Shown here one piece after another: positions 41,547 to 49,826 of a stretch of 64,000 nt of DNA. This DNA comes from Nereida ignava (GTDB lineage: Bacteria > Pseudomonadota > Alphaproteobacteria > Rhodobacterales > Rhodobacteraceae). The translations under genes were made by a program, and so were the position numbers. Each line of letters begins with the position of its first letter. Within the stretch, counting starts at the first letter, position 1. A model generated the notes under the pieces. The model saw only the letters and a list, made by a program, of their open reading frames with translations. It did not search any database and was not told the DNA's origin. Where the stretch lies: NCBI RefSeq assembly GCF_001049735.1, contig NZ_CVPC01000003.1, forward strand, positions 267,414-331,413, written 5' to 3'.

Positions 41547-42059
41547 TTAGGTCTTGCGGAAACTATCAAGGCTCACAACGTCGGCCTTGGTTTTGGGGGC
41601 GTCACTGTCCGTGGCACGGTCGGCGCTGCTTGCTTGGGTGACAGGCAGCAAGTCGACGTCATCTGGTAGGTCCAAATCGGTGTCTTCTAAATCATCCTCG
41701 TCATCGTCTTGGCTTTCAAAGCGCAGGCCAAATTCAACGGACGGGTCCACAAAAGTTTTGATCGAGTCGTATGGAATATAAAGCGGCTCGGGGCTGTCGC
41801 CAAAGTTCAAAGTGACCGCAAAGCCTTCGTCGGTGACGTTTAGGTTGTCGAACCAATGCTGCATGACGACGGTCATTTCTCCCGGATACCTGTCTGATAG
41901 CCAGTCGGCAATTTCCACGTCCGGGTGCATAGTGTCGAACGTGATGAAAAAGTGGTGCTCACCGGGCAGGCCGTTCGCTGCCACATCGTTCAGAACGTTC
42001 TGGATCAAGCTGCGCATCGCGCGGTGCATCAGGTTTCCGTAGTCAATTGAGCGATCCAT
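41547..42059 (-). CDS. sspB: SspB-family ClpXP adaptor (alpha type)
   Basis: A 170-residue adaptor that delivers ssrA-tagged proteins to ClpXP. The N-terminal fold (MHRAMRSLIQNVLNDVAANGLPGEHHFFITFDT) is followed by YPGEMTVVMQHWFDNL and VTLNFGDSPEPLYIPYDSI; then an acidic linker (about 118-140) and a C-terminal ClpX-binding tail (VVSLDSFRKT). The ATG at 42059 fits family starts. The tmRNA gene lies less than 1 kb away. Confidence 0.92.
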   Translation of the reverse strand: MDRSIDYGNLMHRAMRSLIQNVLNDVAANGLPGEHHFFITFDTMHPDVEIADWLSDRYPGEMTVVMQHWFDNLNVTDEGFAVTLNFGDSPEPLYIPYDSIKTFVDPSVEFGLRFESQDDDEDDLEDTDLDLPDDVDLLPVTQASSADRATDSDAPKTKADVVSLDSFRKT

Positions 42060-42202
42060 AGATGCGGTTCCTTTGAGGCCATCTGTCAACTGGCTTTTAC
42101 CCTACGTCCCCTTGCGGTGAAGTAAAAGGGGCGGGGTCACAATTGATGCAAGATTTGCTGCGGCGCTTTGGCAAGGCCGCGAAACAGGCCCTAAACCATG
42201 AC

Positions 42203-42292
42203 TTGATCAAAAGTATCATTTAATTGTATCTTTTGATCAACGCTGCGCAAGATGTTGTGCAGCACCATATAAGGCCACTGCCAAATTGGCCT
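42203..42292. promoter_or_regulatory. Cluster of three palindromes upstream of an unknown gene
   Basis: TTGATCAAAAG at 42203-42213 and CTTTTGATCAA at 42230-42240 are a perfect 11-bp inverted repeat with a 16-base AT-rich spacer. Next, GCTGCGCAA at 42242-42250 pairs with TTGTGCAGC at 42255-42263 (one G-U). A third, GCCAAATTGGC, lies at about 42281-42291. These fit operators or RNA hairpins in the 255-base gap between sspB and the gene at 42315. None has a terminator T-run. Confidence 0.5.
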
Positions 42293-42314
42293 ATTGTCTT
42301 TGGGGGACGCAGTA

Positions 42315-42902
42315 ATGGAAAAGCAAGGTTTTGCTTCGGGGTTAAAAGGTTTCGGATTGGTTGGTGTCGGGGTAGCATTTGGCTTGGGCAGCGCTTTTTT
42401 GATGACAGATCAGCGGGTTGATGGATCAGCGCCGCTAAGTGTGCAATCAGATTTAGAAGTAACTCGACAGCAAGCGGACCCGCTGACACTGAGCACAATC
42501 TCAACTTTGCAGTCGGTGGTTGCCAACAGCCAAACAGAGCTGAGCCGCACAGATGACTTGTCACCTGAGCAGCTTGAAGTGGTGGCTTTTTTCGAACGCT
42601 CCGCACGGCAATTGAATGAAAGCGTAAAATCCGAGCGTGGCCAACTTTTGCACTTTGATAACATGACAATCGATAAGCTGAATGTGCGGTATTATTACAC
42701 GTATAACTCCCGCTACGATCAGATTGACCGTGAAGCCGCGTTGGCCGAACAAGCCCGTCTGGTTTATGACAACATTTGCAGTGACACTGCTATTCGTACT
42801 CTGATGGATGAGTATGGGCTGAATTATACGTACCGCTATATTTCAAGTGATTTTCGCCATGTGGGTGAGGTGAACGGCAGCATTGAAAGCTGTGCATCCT
42901 AG
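42315..42902 (+). CDS. Unknown membrane-anchored protein
   Basis: A 195-residue protein with GGGGGA upstream of its ATG. Residues about 10-30 (LKGFGLVGVGVAFGLGSAFLM) form an N-terminal membrane anchor. A polar linker follows, then a C-terminal region from about 95 with LNVRYYYTYNSRYDQIDREAALAEQ, a cysteine (NICSDTAIRTLMDEYG) and a terminal ESCAS. The tyrosine-rich strand pattern and the two cysteines suggest a small periplasmic domain, perhaps with a disulfide. I do not recognise a family. It lies between sspB (divergent) and the tmRNA gene (convergent). Confidence 0.7.
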   Translation: MEKQGFASGLKGFGLVGVGVAFGLGSAFLMTDQRVDGSAPLSVQSDLEVTRQQADPLTLSTISTLQSVVANSQTELSRTDDLSPEQLEVVAFFERSARQLNESVKSERGQLLHFDNMTIDKLNVRYYYTYNSRYDQIDREAALAEQARLVYDNICSDTAIRTLMDEYGLNYTYRYISSDFRHVGEVNGSIESCAS

Positions 42903-42934
42903 CATTCAAAGTGCCGTATATGGATAGGATGTAG

Positions 42935-43270
42935 AAAGGTAGGGAAGTGCAGGTTTCTGTTGCCAGGTACCTGCGAACCCCGCCTAAAGCTGCTAGGCCT
43001 TAGGACTTAGAGTTCAGTATTACGCGCTGCTTACGCTGCGAGTGCTACTGGAGCTTTGTTGTCATTTGCAACTAGCTTAAATGTACCGATAACGGTGGTA
43101 ACTCACCGAAACAAAGCAAACCCCTTTAGACGTTCGTCGATCCTATTTCGACCCCACAATCCCGAATGACCTCCCCAAATGAAGGATGCCGCCGGTGGTA
43201 ATATGGTGGAGTCGCCGGGTACCGCCCCCGGGTCCGATCCGCTTATTACGAGCGCGTTTATGTCCATAGT
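42935..43270 (-). ncRNA. ssrA: Transfer-messenger RNA, two-piece circularly permuted form
   Basis: On the minus strand the acceptor half comes first and ends CGACTCCACCA at 43204. A 48-base intervening segment follows. The coding half then starts at about 43155 with GGGGTCG, which pairs with CGACTCC of the acceptor half as the acceptor stem. Inside it, codons at 43069-43031 read ANDNKAPVALAA and then TAA, a typical alphaproteobacterial degradation tag. The outer 5' and 3' ends are approximate. It rescues stalled ribosomes with SmpB; the tag is recognised by SspB/ClpXP. Confidence 0.95.
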
Positions 43271-43355
43271 CCCCAAAGAGACAAGTCATACATAATCGGC
43301 TGGCTGTGGTTTGCAACAGGTAGCTGGTGTGATCGCAGGATTTATCCGCGCGTCT

Positions 43356-43712
43356 TCAGGTCAGGCTATGCGCCCAAAGCAAAAAGCCGGCGGGTATCGC
43401 CTCAAAAGCGAAGAACGTCAGGGCTTTGCGAAAAGGGGGGGCGTCAAGAATAAGGGATAGCGCACGGCCCGTTGCAGCACCTGCGTATACAACCCCAAGC
43501 ATAAAGTAGGCGGACGCGCTGCCAGTGAACAGGCACGCAAACCCAACGGCCACAAACAAGGCGCCAACGCTGGCGCGCATTTCTGACAGGCCCATTGTTG
43601 TGTGGGTGGTTTCCAGATCAAGTGCGGAGGCGGTGTAACGGGGGGCCAAAAAGCCAAACGCCCCAAGGCCGATGGTCAACAGGGCCAATCCGATCGAAAT
43701 ATACTCTACCAT
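43356..43712 (-). CDS. DUF4345-like small membrane protein
   Basis: A 118-residue protein with four hydrophobic helices (YISIGLALLTIGLGAFGFLAP; MRASVGALFVAVGFACLF; AYFMLGVVYAGAATGRAL; a C-terminal helix). The order GLSEMRASVGALF followed by GRALSLILD resembles the DUF4345 family. Function unknown. It stands alone between tmRNA and the PotD-type gene. Confidence 0.72.
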   Translation of the reverse strand: MVEYISIGLALLTIGLGAFGFLAPRYTASALDLETTHTTMGLSEMRASVGALFVAVGFACLFTGSASAYFMLGVVYAGAATGRALSLILDAPPFRKALTFFAFEAIPAGFLLWAHSLT

Positions 43713-43815
43713 GACATCCTCTGCGTTTTTGCTCTGTGGTATGACATAGAGGTGATCTGGCAGATGGCGAGGGGCGCGTACGCCCGTCGCTGTTCTAACG
43801 GCTCAAACGCTGCGC

Positions 43816-44856
43816 TTAAAAACCAGCTTTGATTTTCTCAAAGGACGCGACCATCTGCTCGCGGATTGCGTTTTCAAGAGGCAGTTGACGCAGGATCGGA
43901 GCGTCAATTTTGCCCATGCCAACTTCATCAAGGATCGTTGTGTCAAAGTCTGCCATAGCCTGTGCGTTGCCGTGGCCATAGCCCCATTCGTTGACCATGT
44001 AGTCAGTCACCTCTGGCTGAAGCCATGCGTTCATAAAGTCATGCGCTTTTTGCTCAGAGCCGGGGCCGTTTTGCAGGTTCACGTAGCCACAGAACCACAG
44101 TGATGATCCCTCTTTGGCTTCGCGTTGGTAACCGATGGGCGCGCCGTCAGCTGCCATAGTCACTGGAGTTTCGTTCCACGCCCATGAAATCAGAACTTCG
44201 CCAGTTGCCATCAGCTGCGCCAATTCTGCACCGTCTGCCCAATAGGCGCGGACATTGGCGTGGGCCTTGCGCATCCACTCAGAAGCGGCATCGACTTGCG
44301 CAGGGGTTGCGGTTGTCCAGTCAGTTACACCAGTTGCCAAAAATGCCAGTGAATAGGCATCGTCTACGTTGTCAGGCAAAGATGTGCGGCCTGCATATTT
44401 TGGATCAAGGAACACCTGAAGGCTTTCGATATCTCCGGCGGGAACTTCTTCAGTGTTATAGGCGATTGCGGTCGCACCTAGGTCAGCGGGGATAAAGTAA
44501 ACGCCTGTATCATCTGCAAAGATCGGGTTTTCTTTGTAGGCCGCATCTACATTTGCGTAGGCTGGAATTTGTGAAATATCCCATGGCTCAATTAGGCCGG
44601 CATCACGCCACTTCTCAACAGATTGCGAACACGGGTGACCGACGTCTGCGCGAAAGCCAGAGCGCAACTTTTGAAACGCTTCTTCTTCTTCGCCAAAGAA
44701 CGCAAACGTTGGGATATCGCCATGTTTGGCAGTGTAATCGGGGTAGAACCCTTCTTCTTCGTAGCCGGACCAATCAAACACGATCAATTCAGGATCAGCG
44801 GCAAAAGCAGTGGTGGCAAACAGCGCAGCGGCTGAAGTCAAAAGTAGGCGTTTCAT
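43816..44856 (-). CDS. PotD-type ABC transporter substrate-binding protein (spermidine/putrescine family)
   Basis: A 346-residue periplasmic binding protein. The start at 44856 follows GGAGGA and gives a signal peptide (RLLLTSAAALFATTAFA) cut before ADPEL. IVFDWSGYEEEGFYPDY, YFIPADLGATAIAYNTEEVP and a late NEWGYGHGN fit the polyamine-binding (SBP family 8) fold. No permease or ATPase gene is nearby, so it either serves a distant transporter or is a sensor. A FadR-type regulator lies 98 bases upstream on the same strand. Confidence 0.88.
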   Translation of the reverse strand: MKRLLLTSAAALFATTAFAADPELIVFDWSGYEEEGFYPDYTAKHGDIPTFAFFGEEEEAFQKLRSGFRADVGHPCSQSVEKWRDAGLIEPWDISQIPAYANVDAAYKENPIFADDTGVYFIPADLGATAIAYNTEEVPAGDIESLQVFLDPKYAGRTSLPDNVDDAYSLAFLATGVTDWTTATPAQVDAASEWMRKAHANVRAYWADGAELAQLMATGEVLISWAWNETPVTMAADGAPIGYQREAKEGSSLWFCGYVNLQNGPGSEQKAHDFMNAWLQPEVTDYMVNEWGYGHGNAQAMADFDTTILDEVGMGKIDAPILRQLPLENAIREQMVASFEKIKAGF

Positions 44857-44954
44857 TGGAATCCTCCGACGGGAAAAATCAAAAATAGTGGGTCGCGACA
44901 ATGAGTAGTTTAGTGCGCTGGCCCTACATGGAAAGTGGCGCGCCGTGCAAGTGA

Positions 44955-45683
44955 TTAGCGTCCTGCGCGGGCAGTAAATACTGTATCTGCCATGGCGTTG
45001 GTTTCGCTGGCCAGAGTTTGCAGCACACGGTCTGCTTCCACGGCGTTTTCTTGCTCAATGGCGTTCGCTAAATCAGTGTGTAGGCGAATGATTTTATCAC
45101 GGTCGCGCGCGGTGAAAGTGATCATATTCATCAAGGGCTGCATGGCCTCTACGGCGCCGGCCAGTTGATACGACAAAACCGGATTATGGGCTGCATCCAC
45201 GAGCGCACGGTGAAACGCCACGTCCGAGGCGCAAAAAGCCTCGTCAGAAAGTCCGATTTGTCCTTGGCGGTGAATTTCAGCCCGCATTGTCGCAAGGTGA
45301 TCGGGCGTCCTGCGTTTGGCGCTAAGCGGCGCGCAGGCGCGCTCAAGCGTAAAACGCGCTTCGCAGGCCGTGGCAAAATCAACTTCGTTCATCGACAGCA
45401 ACAGCGTGGATGTTGTGATCTGCTGTGCATAGGCATCCGCATAGTTCAGCCGTTTGACAAAAGCGCCGCCTGTGGCGCCCCGCTGCGTGCGGATCAGTGA
45501 TTGCGCCGCAAGCCGCTTGAGGGCTTCGCGCACTGTTGATCGTGACACATCGAACTGCTCGCAAAGCTCAATTTCCGAAGGTAATCGCTCATCAACGGGC
45601 AAAGTGCCGTCGATAATGGCATCGCGGATCGCAGCGGCAATTTGCGCCGACAGATCAGCAGAGGGATCAAGCTTTGTTTTCAT
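44955..45683 (-). CDS. GntR-family regulator, FadR/FCD type
   Basis: A 242-residue regulator. The winged helix includes LPSEIELCEQFDVSRSTVREALKRLAAQSLIRTQRG (about 38-73), and the all-helical FCD ligand domain follows with DVAFHRALVDAAHNPVLSYQ near 150-170, carrying the Asp/His metal-site residues of the family. It is upstream of the PotD-type gene and divergent from DUF2182, so either could be its target. Confidence 0.9.
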   Translation of the reverse strand: MKTKLDPSADLSAQIAAAIRDAIIDGTLPVDERLPSEIELCEQFDVSRSTVREALKRLAAQSLIRTQRGATGGAFVKRLNYADAYAQQITTSTLLLSMNEVDFATACEARFTLERACAPLSAKRRTPDHLATMRAEIHRQGQIGLSDEAFCASDVAFHRALVDAAHNPVLSYQLAGAVEAMQPLMNMITFTARDRDKIIRLHTDLANAIEQENAVEADRVLQTLASETNAMADTVFTARAGR

Positions 45684-45789
45684 ATGTCTGACAATTATCT
45701 ATTGCGTAATTTCAAAAGTCTGACATTTAATTTTGCACAGGTCGAGTCGCTTCGACATAAGTGAAAGACAAATACGAAAGATCCGCGTC

Positions 45790-46527
45790 ATGGTCGCAAT
45801 CCGCAGCATTCTTTGGCTCTCGTTTTTTGGCGTTATTTTGGCGTCATGGGCGTTTTTGTACATGATGGCGATGATGTCTGGTGTTGACCTTATTGGCCGC
45901 CCCGTTGGGATGAACATGATGCCGATGGAGACGTTCGGCCCGCTTTTTGCGATGTGGGCAATCATGATGGCGGCGATGATGTTGCCCACGATGGTGCCAA
46001 CTTTGCGCGCCTATGAAGACCTGATGCAAAGCGCAAACGGCACACGCGCAGGCTGGCTTGGGGTGCTTTTAGGATATGCGATCGTTTGGGTGGCGTTCGC
46101 GGCACTGATTACGGCCGCACAATTGTGGCTGGCATCTGCCGGACTGGTCGACGAATTGGGCATTGCGCCTACATGGCTTTCCGCAGGGCTGTTGGTAGTC
46201 GTCGGGGCTTTCCAGTTCACCCGCGTCAAAGAGGTTTGCCACGGGGTCTGCCACGCGCCGACGATGTATTTCTTAGGCCACTGGCGCACTGGTGCGCTTG
46301 GCGGTCTGCGCATGGGGCTTGGTCTTGGGGCGTTTTGTGTCGGGTGTTGTTGGGGCTTCATGGCGCTTGGCTTTGTGGGGGGCGTGATGAGCCTTTTGTG
46401 GATGGGGGCGGCAACGCTCTCTATGGTGATTGAAAAATTGCCACAGCTGGGCGCATTCGTGACGCGCCCGATGGGATATGCGCTGATCGCAGCAGGCCTT
46501 GGGCTTGGCGTCAGCAACGTAATGTAG
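45790..46527 (+). CDS. DUF2182 membrane protein
   Basis: A 245-residue integral membrane protein with about six helices. The family core MWAIMMAAMMLPTMVPTLRAYE (near 56-76) is Met-rich. Further on, VCHGVCHAP (near 150) and FCVGCCWGFM (near 182) hold Cys/His clusters that suggest metal binding. The ATG at 45790 is preferred; an in-frame TTG at 45733 would add an unusual basic leader. The DUF1326 gene follows 63 bases later, a pairing seen repeatedly in bacteria. The function is not established. Confidence 0.85.
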   Translation: MVAIRSILWLSFFGVILASWAFLYMMAMMSGVDLIGRPVGMNMMPMETFGPLFAMWAIMMAAMMLPTMVPTLRAYEDLMQSANGTRAGWLGVLLGYAIVWVAFAALITAAQLWLASAGLVDELGIAPTWLSAGLLVVVGAFQFTRVKEVCHGVCHAPTMYFLGHWRTGALGGLRMGLGLGAFCVGCCWGFMALGFVGGVMSLLWMGAATLSMVIEKLPQLGAFVTRPMGYALIAAGLGLGVSNVM

Positions 46528-46590
46528 CGCGCATCTTTGCGCAGATGATTTGACCGCGCGATTTGCGCACAAGCGAGGAGGGCTACGTCG

Positions 46591-47307
46591 ATGGCCACGA
46601 CAGAACAACGGACCGAAAGTGATCGCATCGCGATTTCCCAACGGATCGACCAGAAGATGGAAAATAACCCTCTGCGCCGCAAAATGCGTCCGACGGATTG
46701 GGCCATTAAGGGCGAGCTTTTCCTCAACTGCTCATGCACGGTATTTTGCCCCTGCGTCGTGAGCCTTGGCGCGCACCCCCCCACCGAAGGGCACTGCCAC
46801 GCTTGGATGGCTATTGCCATTGATGAGGGTCACTTTGAGGGTGAAGATCTGGCAGGGCTTAACGTAGGCTTGTTGGTCGATATCCCGGGTCGTATGGGCG
46901 AGGGGAATTGGAAAGTTGCAGCCTACGTTGATGAGCGCGCAAGCCAGAAGGCCTATAACGGCATCCTCAAGATTTTCAGTGGTCAAGCGGGCGGTACTAC
47001 CGGTTTGTTCACGTTCCTTGTCTCTGAGATCATCGGTGCAGAGCGTGAGAAAGTTGAAATCGTTCGTGATGGCACAAAACGTGGTCTGTATATCGGGCGC
47101 AAAATTGCAGGCGAGATCGAGATGATCGACGGCGCCTCACCGGATGAGCCCGTCACGATTACCAACTCCAAATACTGGATGGGTCCAAACATCATCGCCG
47201 CCAAGGGCCTAAAGTCCAAAGTGCGCGACTATGGCCGCGTTTGGGATTTTGGCGGCATGTCCGCTGAGATTTGCGCAATTGACTGGGCCGGTCCAAAACC
47301 AAAATAG
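46591..47307 (+). CDS. DUF1326 cysteine-rich protein
   Basis: A 238-residue soluble protein. Cys47, Cys49, Cys53 and Cys55 (NCSCTVFCPC) and His68-Cys69-His70 (GHCHAW) form a likely metal-binding cluster near the N-terminus, the hallmark of DUF1326. The rest is a beta-rich domain with VDIPGRMGEGNWKVAAYVDE. GAGGAGGG precedes the ATG. It follows DUF2182, and the two probably act together in metal handling; this is inference. Confidence 0.87.
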   Translation: MATTEQRTESDRIAISQRIDQKMENNPLRRKMRPTDWAIKGELFLNCSCTVFCPCVVSLGAHPPTEGHCHAWMAIAIDEGHFEGEDLAGLNVGLLVDIPGRMGEGNWKVAAYVDERASQKAYNGILKIFSGQAGGTTGLFTFLVSEIIGAEREKVEIVRDGTKRGLYIGRKIAGEIEMIDGASPDEPVTITNSKYWMGPNIIAAKGLKSKVRDYGRVWDFGGMSAEICAIDWAGPKPK

Positions 47308-47360
47308 GGCCGGAATTTACGACATTATAGCTTCGATAAGCCAAGGATAAGGAACACGAT

Positions 47361-48461
47361 ATGGCTTTGATTACTGCTTCGCGTCGGCTTCGCCGCACGC
47401 CGTTCTCTGATGGTGTGGAGGCGGCAGGTGTAAGTGCCTACACAACTTATAATCACATGCTTTTGCCAACTGTGTTTCGCAGTGTGGTCGAAGACTATCA
47501 CCACCTTAAATCGGCTGTTCAGGTCTGGGACGTGTCCGCTGAACGTCAAGTCGAAGTGCGCGGCCCTGATGCAGGTCGCTTGCTGCAAATGCTGACGCCC
47601 CGGGATTTGCGCGGGATGCTGCCGGGCATGTGTTATTATGTCCCCATGGTTGATGAGACCGGCGGGATGCTGAACGATCCGGTCGCGGTTAAATTGGCCG
47701 AGGACCGCTATTGGATTTCTATTGCGGACAGTGACTTGCTGTTTTGGGTCAAAGGCATTGCGTATGGCTACCGCCTTGATGTGATGGTCGATGAACCCGA
47801 CGTAAGCCCCTTGGCCATTCAAGGTCCCAAGTCTGATGATTTGATGGAAAGGGTCTTTGGTGAGGCCGTCCGCAACGTGAAGTTTTTCCGCTATGGCGTG
47901 TTTGAGTTTCAGGGGCGCTCGCTTGTGATTGCGCGCTCTGGCTATTCAAAGCAGGGCGGTTTTGAGATTTATGTGGAAGGCAGTGACATCGGAATGCCGC
48001 TTTGGAACGCGCTTATGGAGGCGGGCAAAGACCTTGATGTGCGCGCAGGTTGTCCCAACGGGATTGAGCGGGTCGAAGGTGGTTTGCTGTCCTATGGCAA
48101 CGACATGACCCGCGATAACACCCCCCACGAAACAGGACTTGGTCGTTTTTGTTCGACCCAAACGGCGATTGGGTGTGTGGGCCGTGACGCATTGCTGCGC
48201 GTCTCCAAAGAGGGGCCAGTGAAACAAATCCGCCCTCTTGAGATTGAGGGGGCAGTGCCGCCCTGTGATCGTGCGTGGCCCTTGATGGCGGGCGATAAAG
48301 TTGTGGGGCAGATCACATCCGCAGCCAACAGCCCCGATTTTGGCACAGGCGTCGCTATCGGCATGGTGCGTATGACCCATTGGGATGCAGGCACTAAGCT
48401 GACGGCCCAAACACCCGATGGTCCGCGGGCCGTCACGGTGGCTGAAAAATTCTGGATTTAA
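47361..48461 (+). CDS. dmdA: Dimethylsulfoniopropionate demethylase DmdA
   Basis: A 366-residue GcvT-fold enzyme that moves a methyl group from DMSP to tetrahydrofolate, giving methylmercaptopropionate. The N-terminus (RRTPFSDGVEAAGVSAYTTYNHMLLP) and GGLLSYGNDMTRDNTPHETGLGRFC (about 247-271) distinguish DmdA from other aminomethyltransferases. The length matches roseobacter DmdA. acuI follows 65 bases later and a BCCT transporter beyond it, the context expected for DMSP use. Confidence 0.9.
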   Translation: MALITASRRLRRTPFSDGVEAAGVSAYTTYNHMLLPTVFRSVVEDYHHLKSAVQVWDVSAERQVEVRGPDAGRLLQMLTPRDLRGMLPGMCYYVPMVDETGGMLNDPVAVKLAEDRYWISIADSDLLFWVKGIAYGYRLDVMVDEPDVSPLAIQGPKSDDLMERVFGEAVRNVKFFRYGVFEFQGRSLVIARSGYSKQGGFEIYVEGSDIGMPLWNALMEAGKDLDVRAGCPNGIERVEGGLLSYGNDMTRDNTPHETGLGRFCSTQTAIGCVGRDALLRVSKEGPVKQIRPLEIEGAVPPCDRAWPLMAGDKVVGQITSAANSPDFGTGVAIGMVRMTHWDAGTKLTAQTPDGPRAVTVAEKFWI

Positions 48462-48526
48462 TGTATGTCGCGGCGCTTCAGCGTGCCGCGACTTTGAAAA
48501 GACTGAAAAGATGTAGGGAGATGAAC

Positions 48527-49513
48527 ATGTTTAAAGCTCTGGTGGTCAACAAAGACGACGAAGGCAAAACACACGCAGCCGTTGAGGAGCTGAGCCTTGA
48601 TCAGCTTCCGGCTGGTGATGTGGTTGTGGCCGTAGAATACTCGACAGTGAACTACAAAGACGGTCTGTGCATCGGACCGGGCGGTGGTCTTGTGCGCAAC
48701 TACCCCCATGTGCCGGGAATTGATTTCGCGGGCACCGTCGAAACGTCTGATGACCCGCGTTATGCTGCAGGGGATAAAGTTGTTCTGACAGGCTGGCGCG
48801 TTGGTGAGGCCCATTGGGGCGGCTACGGGCAAAAAGCGCGCGTCAAAGCGGACTGGTTGGTGCCACTTCCCAAAGGTCTCGACGCACGTCAGGCTATGGC
48901 GGTGGGTACGGCAGGCTTTACAGCGATGCTGGCCGTTATGGCGCTTGAAGATCACGGCATCAAAGACGGGCCGGTTCTGGTCACTGGTGCGGCTGGTGGC
49001 GTTGGGTCTGTGGCTACGGCCATTCTAGCAAACCTTGGTCATCAAGTTGCGGCTGTGACGGGGCGGCCCGAAACTGGCGCGTATCTTGAAAGTCTTGGGG
49101 CATCTCAGATTGTAGCCCGTGAGGAGTTGAACGAGACCACAAAACGCCCCCTTGAGGCGGAAACATGGGGTGGCTGTGTGGATGCGGTCGGTGGCGAAAT
49201 GCTGGCCCGCGTGCTTGGCCAGATGAAATACGGCGCATCGGTTTCGGCTGTTGGTCTTGCCGGTGGTGCGGGTTTGCCGGCAACCGTTATTCCGTTTTTG
49301 CTGCGCGGCGTGAACCTGCTGGGGATCGACAGTGTGATGCAGCCCTTTGAGGCACGTCAGCGCGCTTGGCAGCGTATCGCCACCGATCTGCCGCTTGCAA
49401 AACTGGAGGATATGATTGTTCCAGCGACGCTTGCCGATCTGCCGTCCCTTGGACGTGACATTTTGAAGGGCCAAGTCAAAGGACGTGTCGTGGTGGATGT
49501 TGCCGGAAGCTAA
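48527..49513 (+). CDS. acuI: Acrylyl-CoA reductase AcuI (zinc-independent MDR family)
   Basis: A 328-residue NADPH-dependent reductase that converts acryloyl-CoA to propionyl-CoA, detoxifying DMSP breakdown products. MFKALVVNKDDEGKTHAAVE starts the YhdH/AcuI subfamily; STVNYKDGLCI, VPGIDFAGTVE and the NADPH motif VTGAAGGVGSVATAIL are present. GGGAG lies six bases before the ATG at 48527; the ATG at 48521 is too close to it. Downstream of dmdA, followed by a terminator. Confidence 0.93.
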   Translation: MFKALVVNKDDEGKTHAAVEELSLDQLPAGDVVVAVEYSTVNYKDGLCIGPGGGLVRNYPHVPGIDFAGTVETSDDPRYAAGDKVVLTGWRVGEAHWGGYGQKARVKADWLVPLPKGLDARQAMAVGTAGFTAMLAVMALEDHGIKDGPVLVTGAAGGVGSVATAILANLGHQVAAVTGRPETGAYLESLGASQIVAREELNETTKRPLEAETWGGCVDAVGGEMLARVLGQMKYGASVSAVGLAGGAGLPATVIPFLLRGVNLLGIDSVMQPFEARQRAWQRIATDLPLAKLEDMIVPATLADLPSLGRDILKGQVKGRVVVDVAGS

Positions 49514-49539
49514 GAAGCTTCAACGTATGTACAGCGAAG

Positions 49540-49564
49540 AGGGCGCCCACTGGGTGCCCTTTTT
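49540..49564 (+). terminator. Rho-independent terminator after acuI
   Basis: AGGGCGCCC pairs with GGGTGCCCT (one G-U) around a three-base loop and runs into five T. It closes the dmdA-acuI unit 27 bases after the acuI stop. Confidence 0.85.
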
Positions 49565-49826
49565 GGTTGGGCATAGACCACTCTTCACTCAGGGCTCCGA
49601 ACAGTTTTGTGCGCGTAAATGAACGGTATCTTCTAAATTGTCGCAGCTTTTGCAGTTACGCACTAAAATGTGGACATTATTTGGTGAAAGGTCTCGAGCT
49701 TTCGGCTCTACCCCATTGTATTCAAATACATAAACTGAAACCACGCAGCATATTGAATGTTTTATTTGTGCCACCAAGTGGCTCTGCTACGCTTTGTCGC
49801 ATAAATAATAAAAACCGGGGAAGACA
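49565..49826. promoter_or_regulatory. BCCT gene leader region with short palindrome
   Basis: This AT-richer gap between the acuI terminator and the BCCT gene holds no supported gene. GCCAC-CAA-GTGGC at 49770-49782 is a perfect palindrome about 45 bases before the start and could be an operator. GGGGAAGACA precedes the ATG. No promoter could be assigned with confidence. Confidence 0.3.

Noticed and set aside
42203..42240. Reading the TTGATCAA boxes as an FNR/FixK site
   Set aside because: FNR-type sites need TTGAT-N4-ATCAA. Here the half-sites are fused as TTGATCAA without the four-base gap, so the match fails.
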